DNA of 50,357 nt from Pseudomonadota bacterium (GTDB lineage: Bacteria; Pseudomonadota; Gammaproteobacteria; Steroidobacterales; Steroidobacteraceae): the NCBI GenBank assembly GCA_025360865.1, contig JANYBG010000127.1, forward strand, positions 1-50,357, given 5' to 3'. A program made the translations under genes and the position numbers. The number at the start of each line of letters is the position of its first letter. The stretch's first letter is position 1. Below are positions 16,194-24,877 of the stretch, in pieces. A model generated the notes under the pieces. That model was given only the letters and a program-made list of their open reading frames with translations, had not been told where the DNA came from and ran no database searches.

Positions 16194-17153
16194 GTGAGCG
16201 CGCGGGCCGCGGCGGAGCGCCGCATCGAAGTCGGCGAGCTGATCCCCGGTGAGGGGCCCCTTGGGATCGCCGCGAGCGTTTACCTTCCGCCTCAGCCCCC
16301 GCCCGCCCCGACGGCGCTGTATTGCCTGCCTGGCGGGGCGATGTCCCGCGGTTACTTTGATCTCCAGGCGGAAGGGGACTTCAGTTTCGCCGCGGCGCTC
16401 GCCGCGCGCGGCTACATCGTCGTCACGCTCGATCCGCTGGGGGTCGGGGGCAGTTCCCGGCCCCGGGACGGCCACGAACTCACGCCACAGATCCTGGCGC
16501 GCGCCAACGCGATCGCGGTGGCCGCCATACAAGACCAGCTGGCCTCGGGGGAACTTGCGGGCCAGCCACTCGGGCCAGTGCGCGCGATTGGCGTCGGACA
16601 CTCGATGGGCGCCATGCTCACCGGTGTCCAGCAGGCGCACCATGCCAGCTACCAAGCCCTCATGCTCTTCGGGTTCGGCACCAAGGGTCTCGTGGCCGCC
16701 TTGTCCGATGAGGAAAAGCGCCACGCCGGGGATCCCGCGGGCACACTCGAGAACCTGGTGCGCCTGGCGCGCCTGCGCAGCGTGGATCCCTATCCTGAGG
16801 TTCCCCGCACGCAGCAGGGCCGGGAATTGTTCGCCGGGGCGACCGCCGACCGGCGCGGCGTCGAGGCGCTGAACCGCGTGCGCGCGGGACTGCTGCTGAC
16901 AGCGGGCCTGTATTCCATGATCCCCGGCAGCGTCGTGCCTGACTGCGCGCGGATCAAGGTGCCGTTGCTTCTGGCGCTGGGCGACCGCGATATGGCAGGT
17001 CCCCCGCACGAGGTGCCGGCAAGCTACCCGGGCAGCGGCGACATCACATTGCTGGTGCTTCCCTCCACCGGCCATGCGCATTTCCTGTTCGATTCGCGTC
17101 ATCAGCTCTTTGAGCGCGCAGCCAGCTGGTGCGAGGCGACGCGGTCGGGGTAG
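16194..17153 (+). CDS. Alpha/beta-hydrolase fold protein
   Basis: This 319-residue hydrolase has a nucleophile elbow GVGHSMGAM (around residue 140). A candidate acid lies in LALGDRDMAG, and a histidine in STGHAHFLF completes a plausible triad. The GTG at 16194 is preceded by GGAG at good spacing; an earlier in-frame codon at 16140 would overlap the TetR gene. It is followed 4 bp later by the CoA-transferase gene, so the two are likely co-transcribed. Esterase, lactonase and thioesterase activities all fit. The substrate cannot be read from sequence. Confidence 0.85.
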   Translation: MSARAAAERRIEVGELIPGEGPLGIAASVYLPPQPPPAPTALYCLPGGAMSRGYFDLQAEGDFSFAAALAARGYIVVTLDPLGVGGSSRPRDGHELTPQILARANAIAVAAIQDQLASGELAGQPLGPVRAIGVGHSMGAMLTGVQQAHHASYQALMLFGFGTKGLVAALSDEEKRHAGDPAGTLENLVRLARLRSVDPYPEVPRTQQGRELFAGATADRRGVEALNRVRAGLLLTAGLYSMIPGSVVPDCARIKVPLLLALGDRDMAGPPHEVPASYPGSGDITLLVLPSTGHAHFLFDSRHQLFERAASWCEATRSG

Positions 17154-17157
17154 GGCA

Positions 17158-18534
17158 ATGGCGCGTCACGAGTTGCCCTATGCGACCGACTACGCCAACC
17201 GGCTGCTCGCGGATCTCGGCTCGTCGCTATCCCTCGCGGAGGAACCACAACTCCATCCGGCTTTGCGTTGGGCGCGCGGCGGCGCCATGGCCCTCACCGG
17301 ATACCCCGGGGAGCCTGGCCGGATGTGTCCGGTCCCACTGGCTTCGTACGCCGACGGCATCATCGCCGCGCTGCGGGCCTTGAGACCGGGGACCGCTCTT
17401 GAGGGGGTCGAGGGGGCGTGCCTTCTCGGGGAGCGCGCGGCACTGGCCGGTTTTCGGCGCGCGGGGGCCGTGTCCCCTGGTGGTGGTTGCCGCCTGCTCA
17501 AGGCCCGCGATGGCTGGCTTGCGCTGAACCTCCCGCGCGCGAGCGACTGGGAGTTGCTGCCGGCGTGGCTGGAGGAAGGGGAGCTTGTCGGGTGGGAAGC
17601 CATTGCCAGGGCGCTCACGGCGCACGGCGTAGGGGAGAGCGTCGAGCGCGGCAGGCTTCTTGGCCTTGCGATCGCCGCGATGCGACCGGCGCGATCGAAA
17701 ACGCCTGCGAAGTGGTGTGATGAAGTTCACCGGGTCGCCGCCGCGGGATGCGCGGATCCGGGAGTGGCGCCCCTGGTGGTCGACCTATCCTCACTGTGGG
17801 CCGGCCCCCTGTGTACCCAGCTGCTGCGAACGATGGGCGCCCGCGTCATCAAAGTCGAAAGCGCCACGCGGCCGGATGGCATGCGCCGGGCCGGCGATGG
17901 GTTCCACGACCTGCTCAACGCGGGCAAGGCGAGCGTCGCGCTGGATCTGGCGCGGCCGGAAGGTCGGGCGCGGCTGCGCGCGCTCCTCCTGCGCGCTGAC
18001 ATCGTGGTGGAGGCGTCGCGGCCACGGGCGCTGCGCCAGCTGGGCATCGACGCACAGCAGATCCTCGAGGAAAACCCGGCCATGACCTGGATCAGCATCA
18101 CCGGGCACGGGCGTGAGGCTCCGCGCGGCGACTGGGTCGCCTTCGGGGACGATGGCGCGGTCGCCGGGGGCCTATCGCAAGTGCTGTGGGATTCACACGG
18201 ACGCGCCATGTTCTGCGCCGACGCGGTCGCTGATCCACTCGCGGGACTGCACGCGGCCCTGGCCGCGTGGACCAGTCACGCGCAGGGCGGTGGCCGGCTG
18301 CTGTCACTCGCCCTGGCGGAGGTCGTCGCCCACGCGATTGAGTTCGCGGATCTGCGTGACGCGCCGGCGGCGCGGGCGCGCGCTGAGGACTGGGCGGCGC
18401 ACATCTCGGATGCCGATGTCGGACCACCCCGGGCGCGCGCGCCCGCGGGGACCGCGCGTAACCTTGGCGCCGACACCGCCGAAGTGCTCACCGAGACGGC
18501 GCGGTGGACGCGACCACGCGCGACCTCGCGCTAG
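17158..18534 (+). CDS. CaiB/BaiF family III CoA-transferase, two-part architecture
   Basis: This 458-residue protein belongs to the CaiB/BaiF family (acyl-CoA:carboxylate CoA-transfer, or alpha-methylacyl-CoA racemisation in some members). The conserved N-terminal family core, VVDLSSLWAGPLCTQLLRTMGA and VIKVES, does not start until about residue 205. It is preceded by a half containing GGGCRLLKARDGWLALNL, which normally follows that core. This order occurs in a known subfamily and suggests a rearranged domain arrangement. ATG 17158 follows AGGG. The gene lies upstream of a converging flavoprotein gene. BaiF in bile acid 7-dehydroxylation clusters belongs to the same family, which fits the BaiE-like gene nearby. 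Confidence 0.87.
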   Translation: MARHELPYATDYANRLLADLGSSLSLAEEPQLHPALRWARGGAMALTGYPGEPGRMCPVPLASYADGIIAALRALRPGTALEGVEGACLLGERAALAGFRRAGAVSPGGGCRLLKARDGWLALNLPRASDWELLPAWLEEGELVGWEAIARALTAHGVGESVERGRLLGLAIAAMRPARSKTPAKWCDEVHRVAAAGCADPGVAPLVVDLSSLWAGPLCTQLLRTMGARVIKVESATRPDGMRRAGDGFHDLLNAGKASVALDLARPEGRARLRALLLRADIVVEASRPRALRQLGIDAQQILEENPAMTWISITGHGREAPRGDWVAFGDDGAVAGGLSQVLWDSHGRAMFCADAVADPLAGLHAALAAWTSHAQGGGRLLSLALAEVVAHAIEFADLRDAPAARARAEDWAAHISDADVGPPRARAPAGTARNLGADTAEVLTETARWTRPRATSR

Positions 18535-18564
18535 GGTTGCGCACATACTGCCGCCGCCCGCCAC

Positions 18565-18594
18565 GCCGCGCGGCTTAGCTGGCCGCGGTGCCAG
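18565..18594. terminator. Possible bidirectional terminator between convergent genes
   Basis: The 69 bp gap between converging genes contains a GCCGCGCGGC palindrome (18565-18574) and a stem CTGGC-N6-GCCAG (18579-18594). No T-tract follows, so this is only a weak candidate. Confidence 0.3.
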
Positions 18595-18603
18595 GACGGG
18601 GAG

Positions 18604-20088
18604 TCAGCGTGCCGTGGCCGCCGCGCGCATGCCGGCCTGACGCCCGAAAAAAGAGGCATCCGCCAGCGACAATCCCGAGCTATACCCCTCGCCCCAGCGC
18701 GGCAGGCCGCAGGTGGTCCGCCCGGCGGCGAAGAGGCCACCGATGACCTTGCGATCGGAGTCGACGACTTCCCCGGTTGGCAGGCTGTCCAGGCCGCCGA
18801 GCGTGAAGGAGGCGTAGAAGCAGTGGTCGATGCGGCAATCGATGGCGATGAAAGGCGGCTCGTTCAGCGGCTTGAGCCACTTGCGGGACTTATGGAACAG
18901 CGGATCGGTGCCCTCGGCGGCGTAGTGGTTGTACAGGCGCACGGTGGCGGCCAGCGAGTCGGTTGGCAGCTGTAGCTCGCGCTCGACCTCCTCCCAGGTT
19001 TCCCCGGCGGCGCCGATCTCCATCTTGGCGAGCGTCTGCATCTCGCCCACGGCGTAGGTGGCATGGTCCTGCAGCAGCCAGATGCGGTCGCCGCCCTGGC
19101 GCATGATGTAGTGGGAAACCCGTCCGTGGTAGCAGTCCTCATTGATGAAGCGCTGCCCGCGGCCGTTGACGAATATCCCCTTCACCATCGATCCGGGCGG
19201 GTACCAGGGAATGGTCGCGAATCCCTCGCCCATGTTGATCATCGCCCCGCCGACACTCGCGCCGAGCAGCATTCCCGATCCATCATCGACCGTTCCCAGC
19301 GGGAACCGCGAGCGCAACAGGAACGGGGCGTGCTGCTTGACCATCTCACGATTCATCACGAAACCGCCGGCGCACAGGACCACCGCGCGACGCGCGCGGG
19401 CGAAACGCTCCTGGCCGTCGATGCGCAGCACGAGGCCATGCGCCTCGCGGGCGCCGTCGGCGATGAGGGCCTGAGCGCGCGCGTTGTAGAGCACCTGTAC
19501 GCCGGCCTCCGAGACGCGCCGCGTGAGGACGTCCATGACGTAGCGGCCGCCGCCCATGCCGAGAAACTTCGGGCAGTGGCCGCGCGGGGCCGGTTTAGCC
19601 TGTGCGGAAAACGGCCACGCTTCCTCGCTGCCCGACCAGATCAGGCAATCGTCGGTCGACGGCTCGATGCAGCGCTCGGCGATGAAGGAATTCTTGTACT
19701 CGACGCCCTGCGCCCGGAGCCATTCGAAGTGGCCGAGGGAGCCATCCGCGTACAGGCGCGCCTTGGCCTCGTCCGCGTTCGGGCCACCGACCATGAGCAG
19801 GTAGCGGTACAGGTCCTCGGTGGCGTCCTCGAACCCGGCCGATCGCTGGATCGGTGTCCCGCCGCCGCCGCCCATGTAGATCTCGCCCCCGGAGAGGGCC
19901 GAGGTGCCACCGCTACCCGCGGCGCTTTCAACCAGCAGTACCCGGGCGCCGGCGCGCGCGGCCTCGATCGCGGTCGATGCCCCCGCGGCGCCGAAGCCCA
20001 CGACGATGACGTCGGCCTCGTGGTCCCAGCGGGGAACCTGGGAAAGGACTGCCGGGCGGCTTTGCGAATAGCGGAGCGGTTCGGTCAC
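18604..20088 (-). CDS. FAD-dependent dehydrogenase/reductase of the KstD/fumarate reductase family
   Basis: This 494-residue flavoprotein has the FAD dinucleotide motif VVGFGAAGAS at 30-38 and, at the C-terminus, GLFAAGRTTCGLPRWGEGYSSGLSLADASFFGR, the FAD-contacting end of the family. Members include 3-ketosteroid dehydrogenases, 3-oxosteroid reductases (BaiJ/BaiP-type) and fumarate reductases. The Tyr-containing C-terminal GEGYSSG segment differs from the YPGxG of canonical KstD1, so delta-1-dehydrogenation is not assured. The start is GTG 20088; GTG 20121 would add 11 residues. It diverges from the BaiE-like dehydratase gene. A steroid ring redox role is inferred. Confidence 0.85.
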   Translation of the reverse strand: MTEPLRYSQSRPAVLSQVPRWDHEADVIVVGFGAAGASTAIEAARAGARVLLVESAAGSGGTSALSGGEIYMGGGGGTPIQRSAGFEDATEDLYRYLLMVGGPNADEAKARLYADGSLGHFEWLRAQGVEYKNSFIAERCIEPSTDDCLIWSGSEEAWPFSAQAKPAPRGHCPKFLGMGGGRYVMDVLTRRVSEAGVQVLYNARAQALIADGAREAHGLVLRIDGQERFARARRAVVLCAGGFVMNREMVKQHAPFLLRSRFPLGTVDDGSGMLLGASVGGAMINMGEGFATIPWYPPGSMVKGIFVNGRGQRFINEDCYHGRVSHYIMRQGGDRIWLLQDHATYAVGEMQTLAKMEIGAAGETWEEVERELQLPTDSLAATVRLYNHYAAEGTDPLFHKSRKWLKPLNEPPFIAIDCRIDHCFYASFTLGGLDSLPTGEVVDSDRKVIGGLFAAGRTTCGLPRWGEGYSSGLSLADASFFGRQAGMRAAATAR

Positions 20089-20112
20089 GGCGGGTACTCT
20101 GTTTCGGCGATG

Positions 20113-20128
20113 TATCCACACAAGGATA
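20113..20128. promoter_or_regulatory. Inverted repeat TATCC-N6-GGATA in divergent promoter
   Basis: A perfect 5-bp-arm repeat lies between the flavoprotein and BaiE-like genes. It overlaps the upstream alternative GTG of the flavoprotein, supporting the shorter start at 20088. It is a candidate operator. No second copy was noticed in the window. Confidence 0.35.
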
Positions 20129-20204
20129 AGGTAGATTCGGCGGCGGATGCAGCCTGTAGCATGGGCGCAGTTCGCGCCCGGCCGGTCAGCAGAGGGGGTT
20201 TGCC

Positions 20205-20699
20205 ATGTCTCTACGCCTGGAAGATATCGAGCTCATCAAGCGCCTGAAGTACAAGTACTGGCGCTGCATCGACATGGGTGACGTCGCGAGCCTGCGAGAC
20301 TCGCTCACCGAGGACATGCGGGTCGACTACAAGGGCGGCACCTACCGCTGGCAGATGACCGGTCGTGACCAGATCCTCGCGGCGATCGCCGCATCCTTCA
20401 ACTCGAACGGCGTGGGTTGCCACACCGGGCACCACCCCGAGATAGACGTGCTCACGGACACCACGGCCACCGGCCTGTGGTATCTGACGGACATCTTCAT
20501 CAACCTCAAGGAGAAGGTGAGGACCACTGGCAGCGCGCTCTACAAGGACAAGTACGTGAAGATCGCAGGCCTCTGGCGCATCGCCGAGTCGACCTATGAA
20601 CGCGTGTACGAGCAGGTGGAGAGCTTCACCGAGGCTCCGAACCTCACCGCGCACTGGCTGGCGCGCGTGCCGCCCCCCGCCGCCGCGGGAGCCAAGTAA
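20205..20699 (+). CDS. BaiE-like SnoaL/NTF2-fold dehydratase
   Basis: This 164-residue protein is a single SnoaL-like domain. It aligns well with bile acid 7alpha-dehydratase BaiE: KYWRCID, GHHPEI, TATGLWYLTD, ALYKDKYVKIAGLWRI and YERVYE match BaiE segments in order. The active-site set reported for BaiE (Tyr30, Asp35, His83, Asp106, Arg146) appears here as Y18, D23, H73, D96 and R133. This supports elimination of water from a hydroxysteroid-CoA or hydroxysteroid ketone. The alignment was made from memory of BaiE and is not a computed one. It is co-translated with an SDR (1 bp overlap) and diverges from a KstD-family flavoprotein. Confidence 0.82.
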   Translation: MSLRLEDIELIKRLKYKYWRCIDMGDVASLRDSLTEDMRVDYKGGTYRWQMTGRDQILAAIAASFNSNGVGCHTGHHPEIDVLTDTTATGLWYLTDIFINLKEKVRTTGSALYKDKYVKIAGLWRIAESTYERVYEQVESFTEAPNLTAHWLARVPPPAAAGAK

Positions 20700-21457
20700 T
20701 GGCCAACCTCTCCGGCAAGATAGCGCTCGTGACGGGCGCGGGTCAGGGCGTCGGGCAGGGCATCGCGCTCGCGCTCGCCGGCGCCGGCGCCACGGTCGCG
20801 GTCACCGGTCGCACCGAGTCCAAGCTCGCCGATACGCTCAAGATCCTGAAGGATCGCGGTGGCAAGGGCCTGGCGATCACTTGCGACGTGTTCAAGGCCG
20901 AGGACATCACCCGCACGGTGGCGCGTACCGTCGAGGCGCTGGGTGGAATCGACATACTCGTCAACAATGCCTACGACGGCGCGTTCGGGCCGCTGCTATC
21001 ACTGGACGACGACGCCTTCATGCGCGGCATCAACGCAGGACCCTTGGCCTCGTTCCGCTTCATGCGCGCCTGCCACCCGCACCTGAAGGCGCGTGGCGGC
21101 GGCAACATCGTCAACCTCATCACCTCCGCGGCCGTGCGCTGGGATTCGTCCAACTACGGCGCCTACGCCGTCGCCAAGCAGGGGGTACGCGCGCTGACGC
21201 GCGCCGCGGCCAGCGAGTGGGGGCCGGATAACATCCGCGTCAACAACCTCGCCCCGCTCGCCGCATCACCGGCGCTCGCCAACTGGATCAAGCATGACCC
21301 TGAGTCGAAGACCTTCTTCCAGACCGTGGCCCTGAAGCGGGTGGGGGACTGCGAGGTCGACATCGGCCGCGCCGTGGTCGCCCTGGTGGGCCCGGAGATG
21401 GGCTACCTGACGGGGGCGACGCTGCCTCTGGACGGCGGCCAGGCGTACTTCGGCTGA
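20699..21457 (+). CDS. SDR-family oxidoreductase
   Basis: This 252-residue classical SDR has the NAD(P) loop TGAGQGVGQG (residues 12-21), NNAY in the NNAG position, and the catalytic Ser in NLITSAA followed by YAVAK (Tyr-x3-Lys). The C-terminal LTGATLPLDGGQ is typical. The ATG overlaps the last base of the BaiE-like stop (TAATG), so translation is coupled. A hydroxysteroid dehydrogenase role supplying or consuming the keto group needed for dehydration fits, but substrate and position are not readable. Confidence 0.9.
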   Translation: MANLSGKIALVTGAGQGVGQGIALALAGAGATVAVTGRTESKLADTLKILKDRGGKGLAITCDVFKAEDITRTVARTVEALGGIDILVNNAYDGAFGPLLSLDDDAFMRGINAGPLASFRFMRACHPHLKARGGGNIVNLITSAAVRWDSSNYGAYAVAKQGVRALTRAAASEWGPDNIRVNNLAPLAASPALANWIKHDPESKTFFQTVALKRVGDCEVDIGRAVVALVGPEMGYLTGATLPLDGGQAYFG

Positions 21458-21465
21458 AGGCGCGT

Positions 21466-21488
21466 CCCGCGCTGTGCTACAGCGCGGG
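21466..21488. terminator. Bidirectional terminator-like hairpin
   Basis: A perfect 8-bp stem CCCGCGCT/AGCGCGGG with a 7-nt loop lies between the converging SDR and EthD genes. It overlaps the last codons of the leftward gene. GC-rich and symmetric, it could serve both strands. No T-tract is evident. Confidence 0.5.
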
Positions 21489-22199
21489 GTCCTGCGCGCG
21501 ATACAGCCGGTACTCGCTCGTGGCGATGACGTCGATGCGGTCGAAATCGATGAACTTGGCGCAGCTGTCCATCATCAGCCGCTGGTGCCGCTGGTGACGC
21601 GGCTCATCGCCGACCGCGTCGTAGAACGACGCCGAGTCACGCATCGCCTCGGGCGGGAAGCATTCCTCGACGATGCCCCTGAAGGGCGGCGCCCCTTCCG
21701 TGAGCGGCATGACCACGACGTTGTGCGCGTAGAGGAAGTTGGCCTGCGTGGCGACACCGACGGGGGTGTGTTCCTCGAACCAGACCTTGCGCCAGGCCTC
21801 ATACGTCAGGCGCGGCGGTATCTGCAGGAAGGTCACCTGGCTGAATCCATAGGTACGCTCCCCGGGGCTCCCCTGATGGCGCACGTTGGGCAGGATCGTG
21901 GACTCGGCGACCTCGTAACCGGCGATGCGCGCGAAGCTCTTCGCCAGCAGCAGTTCGACCGGTTGCCGGCGGTACGCGCTCGTCAGCCAGAACGACACCA
22001 GCCCATCGGGCACAGGCTTGGTGTTATGCAGGCTGAAGTTGACGAGCGTCCCACTCAGGTCGGCGAAGTCGGCGACGTTGAGCTGCACGCGCGCGGCGCC
22101 CAGTTCGCTGAGTCGGGGACCGATCTCGCTCAGGAAGCGCTGGCGCAGGGCGACCGCGTCCTGCGTGCCGCGCCAGAATACATACACCAGTTTTTCCAT
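21477..22199 (-). CDS. EthD domain-containing protein
   Basis: This 240-residue protein has two ferredoxin-like halves. The second contains TYEAWRKVWFEEHTPVG and NFLYAHNVVVMPLTEGAPPF, resembling EthD/dimeric alpha-beta barrel proteins. The first, beginning MEKLVYVFWRGTQD, resembles a repeat of the same fold. EthD proteins accompany P450 and other catabolic systems, with no agreed biochemical role. It diverges from a VOC-family gene over 107 bp. Assignment rests on the pattern W-x5-H-xP and length only. Confidence 0.7.
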   Translation of the reverse strand: MEKLVYVFWRGTQDAVALRQRFLSEIGPRLSELGAARVQLNVADFADLSGTLVNFSLHNTKPVPDGLVSFWLTSAYRRQPVELLLAKSFARIAGYEVAESTILPNVRHQGSPGERTYGFSQVTFLQIPPRLTYEAWRKVWFEEHTPVGVATQANFLYAHNVVVMPLTEGAPPFRGIVEECFPPEAMRDSASFYDAVGDEPRHQRHQRLMMDSCAKFIDFDRIDVIATSEYRLYRAQDPAL

Positions 22200-22306
22200 T
22201 GTCGCGTCCGTGGTTCCGCTGGTTCGCCGCTGGCGGAGTCTAGCCGCAAATCAGTACGCGCGGCTGCGGCACCTGAACCACACGCCGCCGCGGCTCGGGA
22301 GATCCC

Positions 22307-22837
22307 ATGACGTCACAGTCCTTCGGTCCGATCCGGCAGGTCGCATGGGTGGTGCGCGATCTCGAGGAGAGCGTGCGCAACTGGATGCGGGTGAGTGGCG
22401 TGGGGCCCTGGACCTGCTTTCGCAACGTCGCCATGGCCGGCAAGCTGGCCGGTAAGGGCGCGAAAGTGCGCATGCACGTGGCGCTGGGGTACCAGGGCGA
22501 CATGGAGATCGAGCTCATCGAGGACCTGAACGCCGGGCCCTCGCCCTACCGCGATCCATCCGGTGCGCCGCTGGTTGGCATGCACCATGTCGGCTGGTTC
22601 AGCGATGATGTCGGGGCGGACATCGAGCGCGGTGTCGAGCGCGGCATGAAGGTCAGGTTCGAGGCCGCCAACGAGGTGACGCGGGTCGCATACCTTGAGG
22701 ATCCGCGCGAGTCAAAGCTGCTGTTCGAGTTCATTGAGATGAACGCGGCGATGCGGGCGGGATTCGCGGCGCGGCTGGAAGCGGCGCGCTCGTGGCAGGG
22801 GGAGAATCCCCTGCGGATCATCGATCTTGGCGGTTAA
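22307..22837 (+). CDS. VOC-superfamily (glyoxalase/epimerase-like) protein
   Basis: This 176-residue protein has two beta-alpha-beta-beta-beta modules typical of vicinal oxygen chelate proteins. The first begins IRQVAWVVRDLEESVRNW and the second GMHHVGWFSDDVGADIE. Candidate metal ligands are the acid in IELIED, the His of GMHHVGW and the Glu of LFEFIEM. Family members include methylmalonyl-CoA epimerases, glyoxalases and extradiol dioxygenases. At this length, with only 1-2 apparent modules, it is unlikely to be the missing ring-cleavage HsaC enzyme, which is about 290-300 residues. The SDR gene 16 bp downstream is probably co-transcribed. Confidence 0.78.
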   Translation: MTSQSFGPIRQVAWVVRDLEESVRNWMRVSGVGPWTCFRNVAMAGKLAGKGAKVRMHVALGYQGDMEIELIEDLNAGPSPYRDPSGAPLVGMHHVGWFSDDVGADIERGVERGMKVRFEAANEVTRVAYLEDPRESKLLFEFIEMNAAMRAGFAARLEAARSWQGENPLRIIDLGG

Positions 22838-22853
22838 GCGGCGAGGAACATCC

Positions 22854-23609
22854 ATGGGCAGCTGGCAGAACATCACGTACAACTATCGTGGGGCGCAGGT
22901 CCTGGTGACCGGCGGTACCTCCGGAATCGGCGCGGGGATCGCCGCGGCCTACCGCGAGGCGGGCGCGGAGGTGGTCATCACCGGCACGCGCTCCTCGGCC
23001 AAGGACTACGCGGAGGACCTCGGCGGCTTCCGCTACCTGCAGCTGAGCCTCACCGACAAGGCGCGCATCGCCGCGGTCGCGGCCGCGTTGCCCAGCCTCG
23101 ACATCCTGGTCAACAACGCCGGCGCGAACTTCATGACGCAGAACGAGTACGACCCGGAGATCTTCGAGAAGGGAGTGCAGGTGAACCTCACCAGCGCCTA
23201 CCGCATGTCGCACGCCCTGAAACCGAAGCTCGCGCTGAGCAAGCTTCCAGGTGGCGCCAGTGTCATCGGCATCGCCTCGCTCACCTCGTACTTCGGCGTC
23301 GAGGTCGTGCCGGCCTATGGCGCGGCCAAGGCCGGGCTCGTGCAGCTGATGAAGACCCTGAGCATCGCCTGGGCGAAGGACAATATCCGTGTGAACGCGG
23401 TCGCCGCGGGGATCACGGAAAGCCGCATGACCGCGCAGATGCTCAGCATGCCGGAAATGATGGCGCCGGTGCTGGCGCGCACGCCGCTGGGCCGTCCCGG
23501 CAAGCCCGCCGACATCGCCGCCGCGGTCCTCTTCCTGACGAGCGCCGGCGCGAGCTATATCACCGGACAGACGCTGATGGTGGACGGCGGCTACTCGATC
23601 GTGGGCTGA
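22854..23609 (+). CDS. SDR-family oxidoreductase
   Basis: This 251-residue classical SDR has the cofactor loop TGGTSGIGAG, the NNAG motif, catalytic Ser in IGIASLTSYFG and YGAAK. The C-terminus TGQTLMVDGGYSIVG is standard. The start at ATG 22854 is set by GAGGA 6 bp upstream; an in-frame codon at 22827 would overlap the VOC gene. Four bases separate its stop from the sulfotransferase start. The substrate is unknown; a hydroxysteroid is plausible by context. Confidence 0.9.
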   Translation: MGSWQNITYNYRGAQVLVTGGTSGIGAGIAAAYREAGAEVVITGTRSSAKDYAEDLGGFRYLQLSLTDKARIAAVAAALPSLDILVNNAGANFMTQNEYDPEIFEKGVQVNLTSAYRMSHALKPKLALSKLPGGASVIGIASLTSYFGVEVVPAYGAAKAGLVQLMKTLSIAWAKDNIRVNAVAAGITESRMTAQMLSMPEMMAPVLARTPLGRPGKPADIAAAVLFLTSAGASYITGQTLMVDGGYSIVG

Positions 23610-23613
23610 CGAC

Positions 23614-24876
23614 ATGGCAGATGACATCCGCATCGATGATCTCGCGCAGCCGCGCCTAGACGCGGCGCAGCGCGCCGCCCTGGCCTGGGGCGAATCGCAG
23701 CCCGTCGAACTCACCGTGGCGGCGGTGCTCGCGGCGGCGCGGGCGCGCACCGGGCTGACCGACTTTGGCGCGGACGACTTCCGCGCGCGCCTCGCGCTGT
23801 TGTGCGAGGAATGGGACGCGGACAAGCCGCTCACCGCGCTGCATCGCGGCGTGCTCTTCGGTTACCTGTCGCGCTACGCGTGTAACCGCTTGCTGATCCA
23901 CGACACGCTCAAGCGCCACCCGCGGATCCTCGCCGAGCGCATCGACCGGCCGGTGATCGTCACCGGCTTGCCACGTTCCGGCACCACGCACCTGGTGAAC
24001 CTGCTGGCCGCGGACTCGCGCTTTCATTCGCTGCCGCTGTGGCAGTCCTACGAGCCGGTGCCGCTGCCGGGCGAGGCGTTGACGGCCGACGGCGCGGATC
24101 CGCGCTACGCGCGTTGCGCGGCGGCATGGGAGGGCATGAAACAGGTAACCCCGCTGCTGGCTTCCATGCACCCGATGGAGCCGGACCACATCCACGAGGA
24201 ACTCGAGCTCATGGGGCCGGACTTCGCCTCATACAACTTCGAGTGGCTGAGCAAGTCCCCGCGCTGGGGCGCGCACTACGCGGCGACCGACCAGACCCCG
24301 CACTACGAGTACCTGAAGCGCGCGCTGCAGCTGCTGCAGTGGCAGCGCCGCGAGAGTGGCAAGCGCTGGGTGCTCAAGTGTCCGCAGCATCTTGAGCAGC
24401 TGCCGGCGCTCATGAAGGTCTTCCCGGATGCGATCGTCGTGTTCACGCACCGGGACCCGGTGGCGGTGATCCAGTCGACCGTGACCATGCAGGCCTACAC
24501 GCAACGCATCCAGCGGCCAAGGATCGAGATCGACTGGCTGCGCGAGTACTGGGTGGCGCGCATCGAGCGACTGCTGCGCGCCTGCGTGCGCGATCGCGCG
24601 CTCGCGGATCCCGCGCACAGCGTGGACTGCCCGTTTCACCTGCTCATGCGCGACCCGTGGAGCCTACTCGAGCAGGTTTACGCCAAGGCGCAGCTGCCCG
24701 TGTCGGCGCAGGCGCGGGCGGAGCTGAACCATTACCTGGCGACGCATCCGCGCGGCAAGGCGGGGCAGGTGATCTACGACCTGCGGCGTGATTTCGCCAT
24801 CGACCCGGCGCTGCTGCGCGAGCGGTTCGGCTTCTACTTCGAGCGCTTCGAGGTGCGCGCGGAAAAAGCCGGCTGA
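23614..24876 (+). CDS. Sulfotransferase-family protein (PAPS-dependent type)
   Basis: This 420-residue protein has the 5'-phosphosulfate-binding loop GLPRSGTTHL at 118-127 and a 3'-phosphate region FTHRDPVAVIQST, the two hallmarks of cytosolic-type sulfotransferases. The N-terminal 100 residues are an extra helical segment. The family moves sulfate from PAPS to a hydroxyl. Relatives are frequent in steroid and aromatic catabolic clusters of Pseudomonadota, where their role is not established. No sulfatase or PAPS-synthesis gene was seen nearby. It converges on the LuxR gene. Confidence 0.88.
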   Translation: MADDIRIDDLAQPRLDAAQRAALAWGESQPVELTVAAVLAAARARTGLTDFGADDFRARLALLCEEWDADKPLTALHRGVLFGYLSRYACNRLLIHDTLKRHPRILAERIDRPVIVTGLPRSGTTHLVNLLAADSRFHSLPLWQSYEPVPLPGEALTADGADPRYARCAAAWEGMKQVTPLLASMHPMEPDHIHEELELMGPDFASYNFEWLSKSPRWGAHYAATDQTPHYEYLKRALQLLQWQRRESGKRWVLKCPQHLEQLPALMKVFPDAIVVFTHRDPVAVIQSTVTMQAYTQRIQRPRIEIDWLREYWVARIERLLRACVRDRALADPAHSVDCPFHLLMRDPWSLLEQVYAKAQLPVSAQARAELNHYLATHPRGKAGQVIYDLRRDFAIDPALLRERFGFYFERFEVRAEKAG

Positions 24877-24877
24877 C

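Noticed and set aside
22307-22837. VOC protein as the missing HsaC ring-cleavage dioxygenase
   Set aside because: Much too short for a two-domain type I extradiol dioxygenase and lacking the usual His-His-Glu arrangement across two domains.
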